In this document: positions 37,634 to 48,197 of the stretch, piece by piece
Layout of the letters: every line of letters starts with the position of its first letter
How positions within the stretch are numbered: the first letter of the stretch is position 1
Source of the DNA: Gorsachius magnificus
Taxonomy: Eukaryota; Chordata; Aves; Pelecaniformes; Ardeidae
Direction: 5' to 3'
NCBI GenBank assembly: GCA_034008185.1
Contig: CM067082.1
Coordinates: forward strand, 88,163,684 to 88,227,683
DNA: 64,000 nt
Notes under the pieces: model-generated
Database searches by the model: none
What the model saw: only the letters and a program-made list of their open reading frames with translations
What the model was told of the DNA's origin: nothing
Position numbers and translations under genes: made by a program

Positions 37634-38109
37634 GCTTGGATGCTCGCCCCACGTACCTGAGCTGCTGCGTGTGAACAGAGAGGCTCTGCGCACCGATTTC
37701 CCCAGTGAAACCATACAGGAGGCAGACGCCGGGAAGCCCATCCCTCCCTGCCTGTCACGCAGCAGCAGGTCTGGGGGATATCTATCACTCAGGTCTGCAA
37801 ATTAATTTGCCTCTTGCAAGCGGACGCACGCTGCTGGGGCTGCTGCACGGGGCGGTTTCTAGAGCAGCACAGAAGATTTAGAGCAGGCTTCGCCCAGCCC
37901 CTCTTTCCACATCCCAGTAACCACATGCTGGGGAGTGTGGGAGAGCCACAGGTGATTGACCCTGAAAAGCGTGGCAGAAATTCACCCCGAAAGGCTGGCA
38001 GCGGAGGGGGGCCCGAGCCCAGCTGGAGTAAGCAGCCAAAGGAGGGAGGACAGGCTGCAGCAGCCCCGGGAACCACGCCGCGGCTGGCAGCCTGCCGAAC
38101 AGGTTGCTC
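37634..38109. other. G+C-rich unique DNA
   Basis: CpG-containing sequence with open frames on both strands (37789-38130 minus, 37814-38138 plus) that shadow one another. No domain is recognised. Confidence 0.5.
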
Positions 38110-38610
38110 CCAATAAAAGTGCTTTGCCACTGGATTGAGGCAGCAGATGAATTAATTGTGCCATTTCCATGACATTCTGCTGCGGCTTAAACATATTAAT
38201 AACTGTTCATCCCCGAAACAGCTTTTTCCTCCCACGCGAGGGGGAAAAATATCCATCTGAATTTTTTAGATTATGTGACAGGCTTGCAAACTGTTGTTAA
38301 CTTTATCATTTGGGATATGGATTAGACTGCAGCACATTAATTTATCGGGAAGTTAGAGCTGCCTGTTCATCTCTTTTCTGTTATGACATCTGCAGTGAAA
38401 GCACGATGGGGGCCAGACAGACAGTGAGTAATAGACTAGAATATGAAGTTTGGTGGGGGAAAAAATGGCAAGGTTTGCTACGGATATAATTGAAGCCATT
38501 AAGCAAAAAATAAAAAAAACAGTCAGTGGTCCTTTAGCAGATATCGCTCTTAATGAAATTGCAGATAATGAAACCTGCCAGTTAAAAGCGGTATCAATTC
38601 CCATCTATTA
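38110..38610. promoter_or_regulatory. TAAT-rich unique block, possible conserved noncoding element
   Basis: About 500 bp without repeat identity, rich in homeodomain cores: GAATTAATTG near 38150, ATATTAATAAC near 38192, ACATTAATTTATC near 38335 and CTTAATGAAATTGCAGATAA near 38550. Short ORFs on both strands have no domain. It lies between two CpG-enriched patches (36.75 kb and 38.65-38.86 kb). Its appearance resembles conserved elements around vertebrate developmental genes, but conservation cannot be seen from one sequence. Confidence 0.25.
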
Positions 38611-38827
38611 AAGTTGGCACAGAAAAGTCAAGCAAAAAACAATCCTGCGATTGACGACGCTTTGCTGGAGTCCCCAGGGCTTCGCAGCCACCCTCCCCTT
38701 GTTCCGCACCTCTTCAGCCCCCGCGGAGGGGACACATGCCCCCCGCCTCCTCCGGAGCAGAGCTCAGGCGCGCAGGGATTTCTCCCGCTGCTTGCGTTTT
38801 GCTCTTGCATGACGGATCTGCCTGCAG

Positions 38828-38850
38828 GGCCACGTGGCCAAAATGGCGGG
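38828..38850 (+). promoter_or_regulatory. E-box palindrome next to a YY1-type site
   Basis: GGCCACGTGGCC (38828-38839) is a perfect palindrome centred on the E-box CACGTG, a site type used by bHLH-ZIP factors such as USF and MYC. It overlaps by one base CAAAATGGCGGG (38839-38850), a strong match to the YY1 consensus AAAATGGCGGC. It lies in a CpG-enriched 200-bp patch (38650-38860). Both site types are often found near transcription start sites, but no gene start is identified here. Confidence 0.45.
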
Positions 38851-38859
38851 GAAGGTGAA

Positions 38860-39654
38860 GGCCTGTGCTTTGTGGGCCAGAGGAATCCATGCAACATTAA
38901 AGAGAGCCTCGCCAGCATCCTAAATTGTTAATGCAAACTCTCCAGCTTTGCAGAAAACATATTCCCGTTGTCATTCTCATTCTGCCTTGGCCTGTTAGTC
39001 CTCCAGTTATGTGAACAGCGCGACCCGTGAACAATTACATGGCACAAAAAGTGTGAAGCTTGGGTACTTGAGTTTGGCCCCTTAATGCCAATGGGCAAAT
39101 CTATTTACATTATCTATATTTAATATGTAAGGGTCAGAGTCCGTGAGCTTCTAGACTGAACTTGCCAAGTCATGACAGTATGATAAGGCTATCACCTCAC
39201 AGCAATTCATAAGACTGCATTTTATTTTAACACTTAATGCTGAAGACAGATCAGCTACAGGGCACAGGGCTCAGTGCCACCCCTCAGTCTTATATCCCAG
39301 CTCCCCAGGGACCAGACCTGCTGTCCCAAATCCTTCAGGATTTCACTCCTTATCAAGGTATGCTTGTGTGTGCCTGGACGCGATAAAATTCAGAACATGC
39401 GGCTAAAAATGGTTCACAAACATTTAGTCAAAATAAATTCAGCTAATTCATGCTGAAGGTGTTCCCAGGCGCTCTTTAATTCCTATTATGTAAACAATCC
39501 CAGCAGCGACTTTTTCCTTTGTTCCTATTAACTCACTGGGTGCGTGCGTGCACGAGAGGCAAAGATTTATGTCAGGAGTATACACGTAGCCTCCTCCTAA
39601 TCTCTTTGGTTTCCCCCTTTCTATTTGTAAAAGGTATCCCGGGCGAGCCCTGAT
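38860..39654. other. Unique DNA, AT-rich in its middle
   Basis: 39000-39250 has TAAT- and TTTAA-rich sequence (for example ATTATCTATATTTAATATG), and 39400-39460 has a MEF2-like CTAAAAATGG. It could be regulatory. No gene or repeat is recognised. Confidence 0.45.
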
Positions 39655-39716
39655 GCAGAACAATGCCGCACGGGAACAAAGGAATGGCCGGGTGCCGGAT
39701 CCGGCCATTGTTCTGC
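39655..39716. other. Hairpin-forming inverted repeat
   Basis: GCAGAACAATGCCG (39655-39668) pairs with CGGCCATTGTTCTGC (39702-39716) with a single bulged base. An inner pair, AATGGCCGG (39683-39691) and CCGGCCATT (39701-39709), can form instead. A 12-bp palindrome GCCGGATCCGGC sits at 39694-39705. The segment could fold as single-stranded DNA or RNA. No miRNA or transposon family is recognised. Confidence 0.7.
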
Positions 39717-39904
39717 CTCGCACTCGGTGCCCGTCCCTGCCAGCGGCCAAGACCAGCTGCCTCCCAGGACAGTGCAAGAAACCCCCTAATGAACCATCAT
39801 GGGATGAGATCTGCCCATAGGGGAAGTTTTTTCTTACTCCTCATCAGTTAGCTGTTTCCCAATGCTGTGAAGCGTGAGAGTTTGCATCCCTTATATTTTT
39901 TTTA

Positions 39905-40165
39905 GTCTAGTCTAATGTAGTTCTCGTTATCCATACAAATGTCTAGTCCGTTTTGGAACCTGCTAATCTCTTGGGCTCAGTGGTATTTTGTGGCAATAAG
40001 TTCCCAGGGTTAATTAAGTGTTGTCTAAAAATATTTCCTTATCGGTTTCAAATCTTCTTTTTTTCCTTTTGTGCTTCCTTATCAAGTGACTTTTGCTCAT
40101 GAATTTTAAAAAACTGGCTAAATGAGATCATCTTTTCTAACCTCTTCAGTATTTCTCATTGTCCA
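39905..40165 (-). mobile_element. Old CR1 LINE remnant (CR1-L-like, antisense)
   Basis: An older, more diverged CR1 fragment on the minus strand. On the plus strand the phrases 'TCTAGTCCGTTTTGGAACCT', 'GGTTAATTAAGTGTTGTCTA' and 'AATATTTCCTTATCGGTTTC', in that order and spacing, match the antisense of the ORF2 C-terminal region of the ancient CR1-L type group found across reptiles and birds. The frame is broken and there is no usable protein. The right end fades out somewhere after 'GAGATCATCTTTTCTAACC'; similarity beyond about 40165 is not convincing. Assignment rests on remembered consensus phrases, not on a search. Confidence 0.72.
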
Positions 40166-41041
40166 GCCAGTTTCCTTCCTTTTACTTGCATCAACCCTAA
40201 ACAGAAGCAGTAGGCACCTTTTGGCCTCTTCTTGTGAAGACCCCTTTCCAGGACTAGATCACACCCCTTTTTTATGTATAATACTAGCACCCATCCAGTC
40301 CCTTCATACAGCCTGGCCCCAAGAGCCTCAAAAAGTTTCCATTGCCATTAACAGATAGACCAGAGAGTCTCCAAAGGCAAAGGCCCGCAGAGCCGAGCAA
40401 TTCAAAAGCCATCCACCAGGCTAGACAACATCCACCGAGGACAGATCACTGTTCATTTGGGATTGATGAGCTCAAACCCATCAGAATTAACAAGTTTGCA
40501 GGGAACTTGAGAAGGAAGCAGCCAGAAGGGTAAAGCCATCTATGCCCATCAGTAGATCCAACGGGCTGGTTCACCCAGCTTTCCTTTGGTCACGCGGCCT
40601 CACTGGGCCGTGTAATTGCCACCTTATCAGAGAGATACGAGCCTGCCCGTCGAACAGATGCAAGTTTCCCCTGCTCTCATTCAGCTGGGAACCCGCTCAG
40701 CAAAGCAGAAATAAATCACGGGGAACTTGCTGTCATTTCTCCACCTTCCCACACATCCTCCACCACTGCCGCCTGACTGGCTCGAGCTGGCGTAGTTTTT
40801 AAATGAAATCTGGGAGACTGGCATCAACAGCCTTGCCTAATTTTTAGCTAATACCTTGGTGGGTTCTGCGTTCGCATCTGGCCGGCGCCGTCATGCTGAG
40901 CCTGATGATAACAGGCTGCTGCTCTTTTCGAGCAGGAAGCCGGGGTACTGCTACCCACAGCCTAAACAGAGGCTTGTTCCAAGCACAACAGCACATCGCA
41001 GCCAGCAAAGGGTCTGCAGCACGGGACTTCTCCCAAGGCAT
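40166..41041. other. Unique noncoding DNA
   Basis: Possibly includes further undetectable CR1 sequence next to the remnant ending near 40165. Otherwise only short frames occur. Confidence 0.5.
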
Positions 41042-41096
41042 AAAAAAAAAAAAGGGGGGGGGGGGGAGGAGAGGGGGAGAGAGAGAGAGAGAGAAA
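41042..41096 (+). repeat. A12-G13-(GA)n homopurine tract
   Basis: Twelve A residues, then 13 G residues (41054-41066), then GA-rich sequence ending in a (GA)n run of about eight units. The whole 55 bp is purine on the plus strand. Such tracts can form triplex or quadruplex structures and are unstable in length. It immediately precedes the motif cluster at 41100-41290. Confidence 0.93.
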
Positions 41097-41099
41097 TGT

Positions 41100-41290
41100 G
41101 TTAACTGTGCTAACAGTGCCAAGTAATATGCTTCGTTAAAAATTTAATCACCTGCAAGTGCAAAACAAGTGCAAAGCAATCATGTTGTAATTAGCACAGC
41201 AATTAACACCTCCCTTTTCGATAGCACATGCATCCTAGGAAGTGCATGATTGCAAGTGTTTATGCTGCTGACAGACTAAGTTCCTATAGA
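41100..41290 (+). promoter_or_regulatory. AAGTG/TAATTA motif cluster, possible enhancer
   Basis: CAAGTGCAAA occurs twice exactly 11 bp apart (41155 and 41166), with further AAGTG cores at 41240 and 41254. AAGTG is the core recognised by NK2-class homeodomain proteins. GTAATTAGC (41187) and CAATTAAC (41200) are general homeodomain-type cores. The block has no open frame or repeat identity. An enhancer role is inference from motif density alone. Confidence 0.25.
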
Positions 41291-44200
41291 GAGGAAAAAA
41301 TTGCTTAAATAGATTTTTTTTCCCCCTCGTCTTTTTGGCATTTGGGCTGTTATGTGTCCATGAAACCCCAGCACCAGCTGCCATGTTGGTTTTGTGTGAG
41401 TGCTGCTCCATTGCATAGCAAAACTAACAACTACAACTTGATCTGGAGCCTCCTGAAAGATAGCTACAAACCTCTAGAGCCCCACTGTGAAACAAAGATG
41501 TAAGTATTAAAATTACGAGGTGATTTTTTGCAGACTACCACTTGTCAAAGAGCAAGCACCCAGCCTGCACTGAGATCATAGGCTCTGGGATGCTACAGCA
41601 AAGGCAACAGGACAAACCGGAGCTGTGGCTTCAGGATGGGTCTGTAGCTAAAATATGCCCAGCTCCATTGTACCAAGGTCTCCCCCATTCAAACAACCGC
41701 TTCTCCCCTGAGGCTGTGCTGGAAGCAAGTTGATTCAGTTTGATAAACTGGCTGATTCAGAGCTGGCTTGGTAAAACACCCTCCCGCCAGCTTTGCTCAC
41801 ACCACTGCTGCTCCTTTACCCATACACCGCAGTGTCCATGCTTGCCCTGGCGGGCTCTCCTGCCCATTGTCACCCCCAGAAACGTGGGGTTTGATCATCC
41901 CACTCCTGTCCCTCTCCCAGGACTGGCTGCCAGTTCCTCGTGAGACCACGTAAGGAAGGAAAACTGACTCTCAACGTTAGTTTGGAGAAGTTATATGGGC
42001 TTAAATATTCAAATATATCCCATAAAATACCCTTATTTAGAGTCTGTTCAAATTTAATAAATGAGCTGTGTTCGTAATGGGACTCTGAAACTCAGCATCC
42101 TGGCAGAAACTCAGCAGCTCTCATGGTTGCTCAGTCCATCCAAAAAGCTGGCCTGTGAGCTTGGCATCCAAAAGCCGAGCACCAAAAAGTAAAAGCCATC
42201 TTTGAAAACATAAACTGCGAGGCTGGTCTTGACGTTCCTGCTCTCCTAGACACTGAGATGGTTGAAAGCTATTTCCATCACATTGCTCAGTATGGGGATT
42301 CCTCTTTGCAGAGTATTTTGAAGATGTTAAAGCCACAAGCAACGTTACTATCAGGTCTGAGCCAAAGTAACAAATAACCACAACTCCTGAAAAAGTTACT
42401 TCCCACATAAGTTTGCTGCATACCCTCAGAAATCCACATTTTCTGCACCGTTAATTCCACCAATTAAGACAAAATTGGAGCACAAATTCAGCAATTACCG
42501 TACAGCCAAGTAGAAGGAGAGTGAAAATGAAGAGCAGTGGTACCTTTACTATCCCAAAGTATGTTCCTGTTTCTTGAACCACTTCTGAACTGAGACAGAA
42601 GCCAAGTCTGACATGGTACCAGTTTGACAATAATTTTAGCATGATTTCTGACAACACTGGGGCCCTACGTTCACTCCCCTCCCTCCAGCCAATTGACCTG
42701 TGTTTCATTACAGACCTTTAGGTATCCTAATTGTATTATAATTGAACTCTCACTGGCCTGCTGGCACCATTTTTGGCCTCCAGTGAGCACTTCCTTGAAG
42801 CCAGAGGTCTTTGAGATGGTTTTGTCCCCCTCTCTGTGAGGATATGAGCACATATTCATGCTTTTTTGGCATGGTCCCCACATCGCCTTCCTGCCATTCA
42901 TGCTAAACATGAGCCTGGCCTGTCCTCCTGAACACAATTCAAGCATCCAGGCTTTGATGCTTCCAACTGGCAGTGATGGGCGCTTACCTCTAGCACACAA
43001 CACATTTTATATTACTTTTACAAGTCTCCAGTATGATGTGGGCTGGAGAGACCTGAAGTACATCCCCTAGATCTGCCTGAGGCTGTGCTGGAGAGGGGCA
43101 AGAAGAGGCTCTCAGGATCTGCATTAAAAGGTCTGCTACCACCTTCATGAGAGGTTTCGGGTGATTTCACTGCCTCTGCTGGAGTTCACCTCCTCAAAGG
43201 CATACTGCTAAATCATCCCTGCCAGAGATGACTTACCCCCGAGGCTCATAAAAGTACTTCTGAAGAGCAGTCGTGTTTGTACTTGAAATGCACTGCAACA
43301 AGCCATGTCTGAAGACTGGGGAAGGGGTGTGAATCCTGAGGAGAATATCCCTGCAACACCAGCCCAGGGTCCTCATCTCAGCTGACAGCACATTTCCAAT
43401 GACACAAGCACAACACCATGCTGTACTATACATACACATGGCATGTTTTTCAAGAAGATCTCATACAATGTGCAGTCAGCACCTACACTAATAAGGCATG
43501 GTTGGATTCCCTGATGCCAAGTCCCCCTCTGAACACTAAAACCGTGTCCAGCGAGTAAAGGAAAAAAGTTTGTGCAAGTTAAAATGTTTTCAGCACAGCA
43601 GAAAGTTGAAGTAATGGGAGCCCCTTGTTCTCTTCAAACCACAAAAAGCTGATAGTTATCACTACTAAAAGGCTAGGAAAACCACTGGGAGTAAGGAGAG
43701 CCTCGCGCGCGTAGAAAACTACAAGTTAATGTAACTGTACAAAAGCTCATGGTTCAAAATATATGCAAAACACATCAGAAACTTCTCATCCTGGGAACAA
43801 GCAAAACAGTTTACACCCATGGGAGGCAAGCACAGGGGGAAAAAGCCTCTCATGGACAAGGGCCACAGCAGAGAAAAGCGTCTGGGAAAGGCTAACGGGC
43901 CCATCACTTGCCAGAAGCTGTCAGCAGGGAGTTATTGCAGGATCTCATGGCAGCCACGTGTGTTTGGCTCTGAAAGGAGAGGATGGTGGGGCAGTTAGAG
44001 GGGCAGACTGGGACCTGTGATCTGCTCAAGGACTTGATCATCAGGAAATTGCCCAGTCCAGGAATGGCTCCATGGAGTATGGAATCACATGTCTCTTGAT
44101 GGCTCTGGTTGAGTCTAAAAAAAAACCCAAAAAGAGAAGTGTGGCTTTATCAAGTATGAGCAACACAGCCAACAGCCCTGGACTAACCTCCAGTGACTGC

Positions 44201-44563
44201 TTCCTCACAAGATGGGTGAGCCATCCTCAAGTCCTTACAGATGGACAACCACCACAGCCAAGCTTCACCAGCAGGATTCAGCTGTGTCCAGTGCCCTAGC
44301 TCCATGAACTGTCCAGCCAAGTCAAGAGCACCGCTATGACCCTTGCCTTGGGCATAGTCCTCAGTATCACATTATAGATGTTGGGCTCATGGCATTCAAA
44401 GGGGTGAATGTGAGTGGTGAAAAATCACAGGGAGTTATATAGCTTTTTCAGTTAGCAAGGCATATGCCTTAAAAATAAGAGACGAGATGGGAAAGAAAGG
44501 AAAGTGCCAAAGCGGTGAAAGGAGGTGGGAAAACCAAGAGTTCCTGAACTGCAGGTACAAAAT
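41291..44563. other. Unique noncoding DNA
   Basis: Short, domain-free frames on both strands. A tiny CGCGCGCG run sits at about 43704-43711. No interspersed repeat is recognised. Confidence 0.55.
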
Positions 44564-44597
44564 GCTTGGGAGGTATTTAGGCTTGGGAGGTATTTAG
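44564..44597 (+). repeat. 17-bp perfect tandem duplication
   Basis: GCTTGGGAGGTATTTAG occurs twice head to tail (44564-44580 and 44581-44597) without mismatches, implying recent duplication or slippage. Confidence 0.97.
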
Positions 44598-44918
44598 GAA
44601 AGCTAAAATCCTGCTCCATTGACATAAAGAACAAATTTTACAGATATTGTGTGTGCTAGGACCATAAATAAGATCTCAAAGTCTGTGGCTTGGCTCCTTC
44701 TTAGTGGGAACCATGGAGTTTGGGAGTGCTAAGACCCCCGCCCCCTCACTAATAACACCTAAATTTGATAGGCAGTGCTCTCCCAGAACTGGGGAAGATA
44801 ACCCTTCTTACTGATATTTCTGTGTTTGGAAAGAAAGAGGGTGAAAAACACAGAGAAAAAAAAATCTGAATTCCCACTCATTTTGCATATCCAGGTTCCC
44901 AGGCACTTTTTTACTAAA

Positions 44919-44934
44919 GGGGGGGGGGGGGGGG
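44919..44934 (+). repeat. G16 homopolymer
   Basis: Sixteen consecutive G residues, the longest pure G run in the window, flanked by AT-rich DNA. Length is uncertain because of likely sequencing error. Confidence 0.93.
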
Positions 44935-45244
44935 AATAAATATATTTAATAAAGATCTGGCAGGAGTATGATGAAATAATGAGTAGGATGAGACCATGTT
45001 ACATAAATTGGCAATGCTCCAGCTTGTAAATGATTAAAACAAAAGAAAAAGGGAGTTTCCATGAAGACTAACGTAAAAAGCATTTTATAATCAAAAGGCC
45101 TGGAACTATGGGGGCTGATGGGAATGTCTAGCAAAACAAGCCTGTTCTGAAGCTTCCAGATGATACATGGAAACTTAATCAGCTCATCTCAGTCAACCTT
45201 AAATCAAAGAAAAGACTGATTGGAGGTTCAAAGGGAAGAGTGGT

Positions 45245-45585
45245 TTTGTGGCTCAAGAACAAGAGCGGGATGCTTTCCTGAATCTGCCACAGATTTCCTT
45301 TGAGATCTTGGGTAAGTCACTTAGTTGTGTGATATTAAATTTCACAGCTATTGGGTACAATAGTTTGCCTTATATGCATATTCTAATTTGTCCCTGGAAG
45401 TGGACTATTACATTTATAAGCCTGGCTCTTTACACCCGCACATATCATTCACACAGCACTCTTGCTGACAAGCAAGCCTTCAAATTTCCTCCTATATTTT
45501 TTTCCTCTGTAAAATGTGGAGAAGTCATATACCCTTGTAGCAGTGTTGTCATACTGAATTAGTGCATAATATTCCTAAAGAGTAG
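45245..45585 (+). mobile_element. MIR-type SINE remnant, interrupted
   Basis: Two blocks in the correct order resemble an ancient tRNA-derived CORE-SINE (MIR). The first, 45245-45325, has the head and core phrases 'CTGCCACAGATTTCC' and 'GATCTTGGGTAAGTCACTTA'. The second, about 45495-45585, has 'CCTCTGTAAAATGTGGAGA' and 'CCTTGTAGCAGTGTTGTCA', the expected downstream part. About 170 bp of unrelated AT-rich sequence lies between them, so the element was probably split by an insertion or has diverged in the middle. It has no coding capacity. MIR elements predate the radiation of amniotes, so this marks old DNA. Confidence 0.62.
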
Positions 45586-46084
45586 ATAACGTTATGGAAG
45601 TGAGAGAATTCTCTGCAATTTACTGCTGCGAGACTAATAGTGAGTGCTTCCCTCTCAGGTACACACCACAAAAGGGAAGCTGCTTAAATGGTTACAATCT
45701 CTCTGCTGTTAAGAAAAGCATCACTTTGCAGTGCCCCAGTAACTCTTGCTTCTTCTTTACCCAAAGCCAAAGTCCAGTGACATTAAAACTGAGAATTACA
45801 ACATCAAGAGAGACACACGTCTAATTCCTGTTGGAACAGAAAATTTGTTACTCAAAATCAAATGCTAATTGGCTCCAGCCTTTTAAACTAAGCAAGCTAA
45901 GAGGCCGTGGAGAATGTACTTCAAGGGGAGCTTGCTAACCATATGCAGTTAGAGCCCAACCTTAATGTCTTTTTATCTTCCACGTTTACAAGTGTATGTA
46001 TATGCGTGTGCACATTTCTGAAAGTCTATTCTTCTGTACACTGAAAATTCAGATGAAAGTTAAGAAGAAGAAGGTTAGATCAGG

Positions 46085-46262
46085 GAATGAGGACTCCTTT
46101 ATACTGCTTCCAAGCTTTGCCCTGATGCATTGTGTAACCTTGGGCAAGTCATTTAACTTGTCTTGCTCATCCATCAGATAGAAAGATGATACTTATCTAT
46201 TGCATGAAAATGAGTTAATTGCTGTTTGCCAACTGCTTTCATCTCTTTGGATGAATCAGATT
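46085..46262 (+). mobile_element. MIR-type SINE remnant
   Basis: The diagnostic core is 'TGTGTAACCTTGGGCAAGTC' followed by 'ATTTAACTTG' (about 46130-46162). It is followed by 'CATCAGATAGAAAGATGATA', the counterpart of the 'catctgtaaaatggggataa' segment. The 3' part is 'GCCAACTGCTTTCATCTCTT' then 'TGGATGAATCAG'. Order and spacing fit a nearly full core plus 3' region of a MIR-like SINE; the tRNA-like head is weak. It lies about 500 bp from the similar remnant at 45245-45585, in the same orientation. Confidence 0.68.
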
Positions 46263-46461
46263 GAGTCCATATATGTGACTGCATATAATTTTGCATGTGT
46301 ATTTTTATTTGGAGCTTGCTTATGTCTTGGAGCGTAACTTCTTCAGGTCAACACTGGTTATCTGCTTGGCAGGGAGCTCCTATTGTACATTTCTGATGTA
46401 ATGCAAATCATAGCAATGAGAAACACGTAAGTGAAAGATATTACTCTTATCATCATTATTA

Positions 46462-46488
46462 GTTGTTGCTGTTGTTGTTGTTGTTGTT
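46462..46488 (+). repeat. (GTT)n trinucleotide repeat
   Basis: About nine GTT units with one GCT interruption near the start. Reading it as a cysteine run in an open frame is an artefact. Confidence 0.93.
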
Positions 46489-48151
46489 ATTATAGTTTCA
46501 CACTTGGATGCGGAGATAGGACCACTTTAAAAAATATGGCCCCAAGAAAGAAGTCTGCTGTTCTTGGGAATGTCTCTAAAAATAAAAGGAATGGGAGAGG
46601 TATAGGCCTGGATCTGCCTCTGCACAGATGTGTTGATGTAAAGTTTCCCAGGGGCATCACCAAATCTCTAAACAAATTTATTTATAGGCTTTACCACTCA
46701 GGAACTGACCTACGCAAGTGCTTGGCCAGTGGGTGGTTCTCGCCAAAACAATAAATCTCCTCCCTCAGGGAGGAGTCATAGCACACAGGACTTATTTGAT
46801 TTTTGGAAACAGAAGAAAATCGGAGTGAGAGGCTCAGAAAGAAATAATAAAGAGAAATTCTCTATACCATAGACACAGCTCTGGAAATAAATCCAAGGGC
46901 ATATAACCCTTGGGAGCAAAGTCCTTTTCAGTGGATGCACTATGGACTGTGCCTTGTCTGTGACACATGGAGCTCATGCTGCTGGTTCACGATGTGGAGT
47001 TGCCTGCAGAGGCCAAAGGGGTCACCACTGCTTTGGGAAGCAGGGCTGGAGTGAGCAGCAGACAACAGCAATCTGGTGTGTTTCAAAGGTATGATCTTTA
47101 AATATACATAAGTGTTAACTATAAACTCTTGTCATTCTTTCATGCAAGGCGCTCCACCATCACAGAGTTTCTTCAGAAGAGTCCAGGTCCTCCAGACCTA
47201 TCTGACCCATGTCCTTGCTACTGACACTGCTACCTCTGTTGTGTGGTAACAGTCACTTTTGCCTCTCCGGAGTGGTAGCACCAAAACCACTAGCTCTGCA
47301 ACTAAGTTTAGGCTCTCAGAAAAAGCTTTAGCCTAGCGACATTTCTCACCAGAAAGAGACTCAACAGGTAAAAGGACCAAACCCCAGATTTGCTAAATGT
47401 CTCATCCTCTCCCCCAAGTACCAGGTTGTCCTTTCTCTGAGGTGAAATCTCACAGTTTATGTCTGCATCTGAAAGCGCTGCAGAGAAGGTGTTCCTCCCC
47501 ACAGGTGGGCTGAAACAGCCGCTCTTCCAGTCTCATGGACCACAACAGCAACACAGCATCCTCCATATCAAGGTGTTGACACATCGTGTCTGGACTCATT
47601 CCCAGGCCCCATGGTTCTACCATCCCTCTTTGCCTCGGAGAAACACACATTTTCTACCCAGTGGCTTCCATAAGACTGAATGAACAGGGAAGATTTTATT
47701 CAGCCTTTCCATGCGTGGTTGAATTTTGCCCGTAAGGACATCTTTTTATTCATCCTACACTTGCATCACACCAAACATGAAAGACCTAACAGACTGGGAT
47801 GCATTGTATGTTTATTGGATGAAATGGCAAATGCTGTTAAAGTGTTAACTTGCTTGATTTTTTTTGTTATAGATTGCAGTGCTTGTCATTATTTAAGTTA
47901 GATTAGTTAGCTCATTTTGTCGTTTCACTCTGCTTGCTTTACTTGCTATTTATTGGTTGACTTATATAATGAGTATGATTAAATTAATATATTTTAGAAT
48001 GTAAATTAGTTTCCACTAGTGTTTATTAGATACATCTATGGATAGGGTTTAAATAAAAACACAGCCTGAAATCAGAATTACAGTGCATTCTAATCTTAAT
48101 TGATGGCATGGACCTAACTTGCTCTTTGTTACATTTAGATATCTGGAACAG

Positions 48152-48197
48152 CTCTCTTTAGTCTACCTCTTTAGCCCACTCTCTTTAGTCCACCTCT
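48152..48197 (+). repeat. Near-perfect 27-bp period duplication
   Basis: CTCTCTTTAGTCTACCTCT at 48152 recurs at 48179 as CTCTCTTTAGTCCACCTCT with one change. The second copy is incomplete at its end. Confidence 0.8.

Noticed and set aside
46431..46754. Frame with a polycysteine run
   Set aside because: The cysteines come from the GTT/TTG microsatellite; no recognisable domain follows.
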